Assembly (NCBI GenBank): GCA_017619735.1
Contig: JAFZRT010000012.1
Location: 1-64,000 of the forward strand
Direction of reading: 5' to 3'
DNA length: 64,000 nt
Origin: Clostridia bacterium
GTDB lineage: Bacteria > Bacillota > Clostridia > Christensenellales > CAG-138
Below, piece by piece: positions 59,491 through 64,000 of this stretch (within the stretch, counting starts at the first letter, position 1; the number at the start of each line of letters is the position of its first letter). The notes under the pieces are model-generated. The model had not been told where the DNA came from. It saw only the letters and a list, made by a program, of their open reading frames with translations, and searched no databases. A program made the position numbers and the translations under genes.

Positions 59491-60117
59491 TTACTTTACG
59501 GTGCTCTTTACGAGTACCAGACCGCCGTTGGCGCCGGGGATGGCTCCCTTGATGAGGAGAAGGTTCCTCTCGGCGTCGCTGCGGACGATCTCGAGGTTCT
59601 GGACGGTGATGCGCTCACGGCCCATGTGGCCGGGAAGGTGCTTGGTCTTGAAGACCTCACCGGGGTAGGTGCAGGCGCCCATGGAGCCGGCAACGCGGTA
59701 GGAATGGGAACCGTGGGTCTTGCGGCCGCGGGCCTGGTTCCAACGCTTGATGTTGCCTTCGAAGCCCTTACCCTTGGAAATGCCGGTCACGTCAACGTGC
59801 TCGCCCTTTTCGAAGACGTCAGCCTTTATGACGTTGCCGACCTGATACTGACTGCAGTCGTCAAGGCGGAACTCCTTGACGTAACGATGAGCTTCAACAC
59901 CGGCCTTCTTCAGGTGACCCATCTCGGGCTTGGTGATGAGCTTCTCTCTTACGGGCATGAAAGCCATCTGGACCGCGTCGTAACCGTCATGATCGACTGT
60001 CTTGATCTGGGTTACGGGGCAGGGACCGGCCATCACAACGGTCACGGGGACCATGGTGCCGTCCTCACGGAAGACCTGGGTCATGCCGATTTTCTTACCC
60101 AATATAGCCTGTTTCAT
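59491..60117 (-). CDS. rplC: 50S ribosomal protein L3
   Basis: This 208-residue protein ([40 protein letters not shown]) nucleates 50S assembly near the peptidyl transferase centre. Second gene of the cluster. Confidence 0.98.
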   Translation of the reverse strand: MKQAILGKKIGMTQVFREDGTMVPVTVVMAGPCPVTQIKTVDHDGYDAVQMAFMPVREKLITKPEMGHLKKAGVEAHRYVKEFRLDDCSQYQVGNVIKADVFEKGEHVDVTGISKGKGFEGNIKRWNQARGRKTHGSHSYRVAGSMGACTYPGEVFKTKHLPGHMGRERITVQNLEIVRSDAERNLLLIKGAIPGANGGLVLVKSTVK

Positions 60118-60131
60118 CGTGACACCTCATT

Positions 60132-60440
60132 TCAGAGCTTGATCTCGATGTCGACGCCGGCGGGAAGATCGAGCTTCATCAGCGCATCGACCGTCTTGGC
60201 GGAGGGCTGGATGATGTCGATCAGGCGCTTGTGCGTGCGCATCTCGAACTGTTCTCTGGAGTCTTTGTACTTGTGCGTTGCACGGAGGATGGTTACTACT
60301 TCCTTCTCGGTGGGAAGGGGGATGGGGCCGGAGACCCTGGCACCCGTACGCCTTGCCGTGTCAACGATCTTCTCTGCGCTCTGGTCGATGAGCTCGCACT
60401 CATAGGCCTTGAGCTTAATGCGGATCCTGTTGTTAGCCAT
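60132..60440 (-). CDS. rpsJ: 30S ribosomal protein S10
   Basis: This 102-residue protein begins [20 protein letters not shown] and has the loop with RTHKRLIDI. It is also NusE, the antitermination partner. GGAAGGAG precedes the ATG at 60440. It is the first gene of the 32-gene ribosomal cluster and follows a leader of about 330 bases. Confidence 0.98.
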   Translation of the reverse strand: MANNRIRIKLKAYECELIDQSAEKIVDTARRTGARVSGPIPLPTEKEVVTILRATHKYKDSREQFEMRTHKRLIDIIQPSAKTVDALMKLDLPAGVDIEIKL

Positions 60441-60768
60441 TTTTAACTCCTTCCAATTTTTCACGGAATCGCCGTGCCGTAATATTGCGGAGCGTATCGT
60501 CCCTCTGTATTCCCCTTATAATAAGGTAGGCACAGTTCGACTTTCGCCGCTCCCGGCAGTACACTCACCCGCGCGTTTTCATATACAAAAACTTATCGGG
60601 CGGTTTCCCGCCATGCCCCCGATTGGGGCCATCCCTCAAAAGTTACCCGGCTGGCGACCGGCAATCTCCCTCGGGACTACCGTTGCTGCTCCGATTGACT
60701 TTTAGCTGCTGCCCGCCGCACAGTCGACGGGATCGCAGTTGGCATCAAAAGCCGCACATTGCGCAAGC
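60441..60768 (-). promoter_or_regulatory. Long untranslated leader of the S10 cluster
   Basis: From the predicted start near 60768 to the rpsJ ATG there is no gene. The RNA would contain several short stems, for example GCGGG-AAA-CCCGC-like pairs around 60602-60620, GGGATGGCCCC/GGGGGC nearby, and an AT-rich palindrome (TTATTATAA) around 60517. Autogenous or growth-rate control is plausible, but no known leader family was recognised. Confidence 0.45.
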
Positions 60769-60774
60769 TTACTT

Positions 60775-60802
60775 ATTATACATGTTTTTTTCCTTTTTGC
60801 AA
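60775..60802 (-). promoter_or_regulatory. Promoter of the S10-spc-alpha cluster
   Basis: On the minus strand TTGCAA (60797-60802), 16 bases, perfect TATAAT (60775-60780), with A-rich sequence upstream that may act as an UP element. Confidence 0.7.
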
Positions 60803-60841
60803 GCCCTATTTTTCATTTTTCCAAATATATTTTGTAATGTA

Positions 60842-60870
60842 CACGCAGCCGCGTGTTTCGCGGCTGCGTG
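60842..60870 (-). terminator. Hairpin after queT
   Basis: ACGCAGCCGCG and CGCGGCTGCGT form an 11-pair stem with loop TGTTT. The T tract on the minus strand is weak. Confidence 0.55.
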
Positions 60871-60899
60871 GATCGTTCCCGATATTCGGATAATAAATT

Positions 60900-61442
60900 T
60901 TACTTGGCGTTTTCCCTGTTCCCCAGCACTCCGGGGTTCTTTATGAGCAGCGTCTGCAGCAGCGTGCCCAGTATGCCGCAGCATACGAACTCGCCGACGA
61001 ATACGCAGGCGGCGGTTATGAGCAGCGCAGTCCCCGTCGGGTATGCCGCGAGCGTCTGATCGAGGCCGTAGCAGTAATAGACGACGAAGGGCACTATGAA
61101 AGTGTTTGAGAGTATGGGCGGGACGGGCGCCATGAAGCGGTGCCTGCGCAGCAGATACGTTCCGATCGCGCCAATGAGCGTCGCCAGCGTGCCGAAGACC
61201 ACGTCCCACGGAGCGCAGGCGGTGACGATATTGGATATCAGGCATCCTATCGCGAGGCCTGGAACGGCGGCGGGCGTGAAGAACGGAAGAACGGTGAGGA
61301 CTTCCGACAGTCTGAACTGGATCAGGTTCTGTCCGGACAGCCCGAGCAGGGCGCTGAGGTAGGTCAGCACGACGTAGAGGGCGGCGATGATCGCGCCCTG
61401 CGCCATGAACTTGGCGCTGAAGCGCACGGGTTTCTTTTCCAT
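60900..61442 (-). CDS. queT: Queuosine-precursor ECF transporter S component QueT
   Basis: This 180-residue membrane protein has about five hydrophobic helices and the QueT family pattern IQFRLSEVLTVLPFFTPAAVPGLAIGCLISN. It imports a queuosine precursor such as preQ1 together with the shared ECF module, which is not in this window. The ATG at 61442 is preceded by AAGGAG. The 94-base leader upstream ends in an A-rich ACTAAGGAG that could be part of a preQ1 riboswitch. It lies between the S10 promoter region and the lipid kinase gene on the same strand. Confidence 0.92.
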   Translation of the reverse strand: MEKKPVRFSAKFMAQGAIIAALYVVLTYLSALLGLSGQNLIQFRLSEVLTVLPFFTPAAVPGLAIGCLISNIVTACAPWDVVFGTLATLIGAIGTYLLRRHRFMAPVPPILSNTFIVPFVVYYCYGLDQTLAAYPTGTALLITAACVFVGEFVCCGILGTLLQTLLIKNPGVLGNRENAK

Positions 61443-61449
61443 ATTTTGT

Positions 61450-61530
61450 TTTTCTCCTTAGTTTTTTTGTTTGGGATTTCCCCCGGGTGAGGATGGTTTC
61501 GAACTCACCCGTATGACGAGCCCACCTGCG
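61450..61530 (-). promoter_or_regulatory. Candidate preQ1-type riboswitch in the queT leader
   Basis: Read on the minus strand: a stem CGGGTGAG/CTCACCCG with loop TTCGAAACCATC, then a mini-hairpin GGGAAATCCC, then AAACAAAAAAACTAAGGAG, in which the Shine-Dalgarno follows an A-rich CTAA tail. The A-rich tail ending in ACTAA and the queT context are typical of preQ1 riboswitches. The aptamer loop does not match class I exactly, so class III or a diverged type is possible. Confidence 0.45.
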
Positions 61531-61536
61531 GGGGAC

Positions 61537-62526
61537 TTATCTTCGCGTTATGTCCCTTCTCTGGAACTGCATGAGTCCGCGCTTTGTTTCCGGTCTCGGG
61601 AGCATTATGCGTATCGCGGAGTGGATGTTCTCGATGAACACCTCATGCCCCGCCTCCACGAGCTCGCCGTCGAGTATCCAGTTGACGGGCTCGTCCAGTA
61701 TGAAGCGCACCTCGCTGCAGGTGAAGCGGTGCATGTACTCGTTGTTGAAGTCGCTCGTGCTGAGGCCGCGGGCGATCCAGCCGAGCTCCATCGGGGTATC
61801 GGGATAGTCTATGAGCATGACCTCGAAAAGGCCGTCGTTCAGATCGACCGAGCCGCGCTTTGTGTAATTGATGACGCCCACCACCGACGGCGTGTTGCTG
61901 ACGGAGGCGAAGGCGTAATCGCCCGTTATCATCTCTCCGTTTATTATGACGCTCGTGTGATTGGGGCGGATATTGGCGATGGAGTTCATGCCGCTGCCGA
62001 GATACGCGAGGAAGCCAAGCGCGTTCTTCGCCTCCTGCGGGGTGGAATAGCTGATGTCGGTGAACGCGCCGAACGAGGCGAGGTACGCGTAGTGCCTGCC
62101 GTTGAAGCAGCCGACGTCGATCTCCGACGGCACTCCGTTGAGGGCGGTGTCGATGAGCAGATCTATACGCTTGGGCAGGCCGAGGGCCGTGCCGAAGTCG
62201 TTGGTCGAGCCGGTCGGGATGTAGCCCAGCACGGGCCGCTTCTCCTTTTCGACCTGCATTATGCCCCTTATGACCTCGTTCATTGTGCCGTCGCCGCCCG
62301 AGAGCACGAGCAGCTCGCACTCCGCGCCGTATTCCGCGGCTATCCTCGTGGCGTCGCCGCGGCAGGTGGTCGTAAAGGCGCGCGTCTCATAGCCCGCGTT
62401 CGACAGCGCCTCCACGACGGGCGCGATCACGCTCATGGCGCGGGTGTTGCCGGATTTGGGATTGACGATCAGCAGCGCGTTTTTGCGGCTGTCCCTCGTG
62501 TATTCTTTTGAAAGAGTTCCTTCCAT
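61537..62526 (-). CDS. Diacylglycerol kinase-family lipid kinase (YegS/BmrU type)
   Basis: This 329-residue protein phosphorylates a lipid diol such as diacylglycerol. The family blocks are LIVNPKSGNTRA near the N-terminus, the nucleotide-binding SGGDGTMNEVIRG, and LGYIPTGSTNDFGTALGLP. The C-terminal half is the beta-sandwich found in DgkB and YegS. The ATG at 62526 overlaps the LCP gene stop (TGATG) and has GGAAGG upstream; a TTG one codon earlier is less likely. Coupling to an LCP protein suggests a role in recycling lipid products of cell-wall polymer transfer, which is inference. Confidence 0.92.
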   Translation of the reverse strand: MEGTLSKEYTRDSRKNALLIVNPKSGNTRAMSVIAPVVEALSNAGYETRAFTTTCRGDATRIAAEYGAECELLVLSGGDGTMNEVIRGIMQVEKEKRPVLGYIPTGSTNDFGTALGLPKRIDLLIDTALNGVPSEIDVGCFNGRHYAYLASFGAFTDISYSTPQEAKNALGFLAYLGSGMNSIANIRPNHTSVIINGEMITGDYAFASVSNTPSVVGVINYTKRGSVDLNDGLFEVMLIDYPDTPMELGWIARGLSTSDFNNEYMHRFTCSEVRFILDEPVNWILDGELVEAGHEVFIENIHSAIRIMLPRPETKRGLMQFQRRDITRR

Positions 62527-63602
62527 CAATACCTTCCGTAGAAGAGCTCGTGTATGTACTGCTTGTTAAGATCTATATTTATCTCTATGACCGCCATGCC
62601 GCGTTCATACGCATACGACCAGGATCCCGGGCAGGGTATCGTCGCCCTGGCGATGCCGTTGGCTCCCGGGCCGAAAACGATGTTCGTGGCGAGGGCTATC
62701 ATCTGCCAGGGGGAGAGGTTCGTTTCGACGTAATCCATGAGCCGGTAGACCATGGACGTCATCGAGGCGATGTCGCCCTCCTGCTTCGCTCTCTGGAGGA
62801 ACGCGGTCATGACCGTCCTCTGGCGCTCCGTCCTCGACCAGTCGCCGTTGCCGATGGTACGGTTGCGGCAGTGTCTGAGCACCTGCTCGCCGCAGAGGTG
62901 ATATATGCCCGTCTCGTTGAGCGTGATCTGCTGATCGGAAGGGCTCATCCCGTTGTAGTACTGGACCTCCTCCTCCGTGAGGGGCACGTCGAGGCCGCCG
63001 ACCGTATCGACTATCCTGACAAGGTTCTCGAAATCGGTGAGCATGTAATACTGGATGTCGAGCTCGAAGTTTTCGTTGATCGTATTGATCGCAAGGCCGA
63101 TCCCGCCGAAGCGGTACGCGGTGTTGACGCGGTTCCACATATTCCTTCCGGGGATGTAGAGCCAGGTGTCGCGCAGCACGGATACGGCCTTTATCGTATT
63201 CAGGCGCTGATTGTAGGATACTATGAGCATGACGTCCGAACGCCCGGTGTCGCCGTTGCCCCTCGTATCGGAGCCCAGTACGAGTATGTTGACGACGTCG
63301 GGATCTATCGGGTTCTGCAGATAGATGGGATCGTTATAGATGAGCGACGGATCGAGATACGGGTCGTAATCGCGGGAGAGATCCGGATCGCCGTCGATCC
63401 TGTTTAGGCCCGGATCGGGCGTGTCGTACGGCGATACGGTGGGCTTCGCGACGGTCTTTATCGCGTGTATGCTCATGCCGTACATCTTGATTATGGTGAA
63501 GAGACCGAAGCCCACTATGATCAGCACCAGCAGTGCGAGCACGGCCAACAGTATCTTCTTGGGTTTGGACAAACGCTTGATCTTGCGCTTAGTGGTTTCC
63601 AT
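62526..63602 (-). CDS. LytR-CpsA-Psr (LCP) family protein
   Basis: This 358-residue protein has a basic N-terminus, one membrane segment (about residues 17-40) and an extracytoplasmic LCP domain. The LCP signature is present: VLGSDTRGNGDTGRSDVMLI, AVSVLRDTWLYIPG, with the Arg and Asp residues that bind the polyprenyl pyrophosphate. LCP enzymes transfer anionic polymers or capsule from the lipid carrier to peptidoglycan. GGAGG precedes the ATG. It forms a unit with the downstream lipid kinase. Confidence 0.94.
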   Translation of the reverse strand: METTKRKIKRLSKPKKILLAVLALLVLIIVGFGLFTIIKMYGMSIHAIKTVAKPTVSPYDTPDPGLNRIDGDPDLSRDYDPYLDPSLIYNDPIYLQNPIDPDVVNILVLGSDTRGNGDTGRSDVMLIVSYNQRLNTIKAVSVLRDTWLYIPGRNMWNRVNTAYRFGGIGLAINTINENFELDIQYYMLTDFENLVRIVDTVGGLDVPLTEEEVQYYNGMSPSDQQITLNETGIYHLCGEQVLRHCRNRTIGNGDWSRTERQRTVMTAFLQRAKQEGDIASMTSMVYRLMDYVETNLSPWQMIALATNIVFGPGANGIARATIPCPGSWSYAYERGMAVIEINIDLNKQYIHELFYGRY

Positions 63603-63654
63603 TTATTTCCTCCGACCGAATATTCCCCCGTTTCGGTCAATCGATCCTCAGTGC

Positions 63655-64000
63655 TTATTTCTCGTATCCCATGGGATTCGCTGACTGCCAGCGCCATGTG
63701 TCCTCGCACATCTGGGCAAGGCCGCGCTCCGCCTTCCAGCCGAGCAGTCTTTCCGCCTTGGAGGGATCCGCGTAGCAGGTGGGGATATCCCCCGCCCTTC
63801 TGGGCGCGAACTCGTACTTGAGCTCCCTGCCGCAGGCCTTCGAGAACGCCTCGATGACCTCCAGCACGCTGTAGCCGTTGCCCGTGCCGATGTTGAACAC
63901 CTCGCAGCCGCTCCTGCCGACTATGAAGTCGAGCGCCTTTACGTGCGCCTTCGCAAGATCCGTCACGTGGATGAAGTCCCTTATGCAGGTGCCGTCCCGC
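63655..64000 (-). CDS. galE: UDP-glucose 4-epimerase, 3' part only
   Basis: This is the C-terminal 114 residues of an extended short-chain dehydrogenase; the 5' end lies beyond the window. The segment GTCIRDFIHVTDLAKAHVKA is diagnostic for GalE, followed by FNIGTGNGYSVLEVIEAF and RRAGDIPTCYADPSKAERLL. GalE interconverts UDP-glucose and UDP-galactose using bound NAD. It lies upstream of the LCP gene on the same strand, with a 52-base gap. It could work with GalM encoded earlier in the window. Confidence 0.93.
   Translation of the reverse strand, partial: RDGTCIRDFIHVTDLAKAHVKALDFIVGRSGCEVFNIGTGNGYSVLEVIEAFSKACGRELKYEFAPRRAGDIPTCYADPSKAERLLGWKAERGLAQMCEDTWRWQSANPMGYEK

Overview
The window looks like a high-GC, spore-forming member of the Bacillota (class Clostridia, probably an uncultured gut-type lineage). 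Four things point there: sporulation-associated genes (yunB, a SpoIID/LytB-domain protein, two CotF-like coat proteins), the Clostridia-type S10-spc-alpha ribosomal gene order with a KOW protein between map and infA, riboswitch-linked ECF S components (ribU, queT), and strong AGGAGG ribosome binding sites with TTGACA/TATAAT promoters. No species can be named from sequence alone.

Layout. Bases 1-5861 hold metabolic and stress genes: a flavodoxin-like protein cut by the window edge, a butanol-type iron alcohol dehydrogenase, csaA, a coupled zinc-macrodomain and class M sirtuin pair (reversible ADP-ribosylation), a DUF1638 protein, a sugar acetyltransferase and an FMN-binding PPOX-fold protein. 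Bases 5862-13260 are accessory. They contain fused fragments of a SLOG protein, a RepA-like ATPase and a tyrosine integrase; an XRE/TPR regulator with a class C serine hydrolase; a second decayed element with another truncated integrase, an RHH protein and broken genes; and three minus-strand tRNAs (Ser-CGA, Pro-CGG, Thr-CGT) with unusual structured repeats just downstream of them.

Bases 13260-43735 are mostly housekeeping: PAP2 phosphatase and CorA, galM, a Na/Ca exchanger, typA, cysE-cysK, tcdA, spoIID-like, yunB, tldD-pmbA, feoAB, DUF2232-rplI-dnaB, an FMN riboswitch with ribU, a heterodimeric ABC exporter, an AlkZ-related protein and several regulators and hydrolases. Bases 43739-44276 are two coat proteins. 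From 60464 back to 44383 runs the full S10-spc-alpha cluster (rpsJ to rplQ, 32 genes including secY, adk, map, infA and rpoA), all on the minus strand, with long untranslated stretches before rpsJ and before rpsM. The right edge carries queT with a candidate preQ1-type leader, a lipid kinase coupled to an LCP cell-wall ligase, and the 3' end of galE.

The most unexplained signal is at the tRNA loci. Each tRNA is followed by a long perfect inverted repeat at its CCA end and then by a sequence complementary to its own T arm. Behind tRNA-Ser and tRNA-Pro this is part of a 91-92 bp element that can fold as the same three-way junction in both copies, with a compensated base-pair change.
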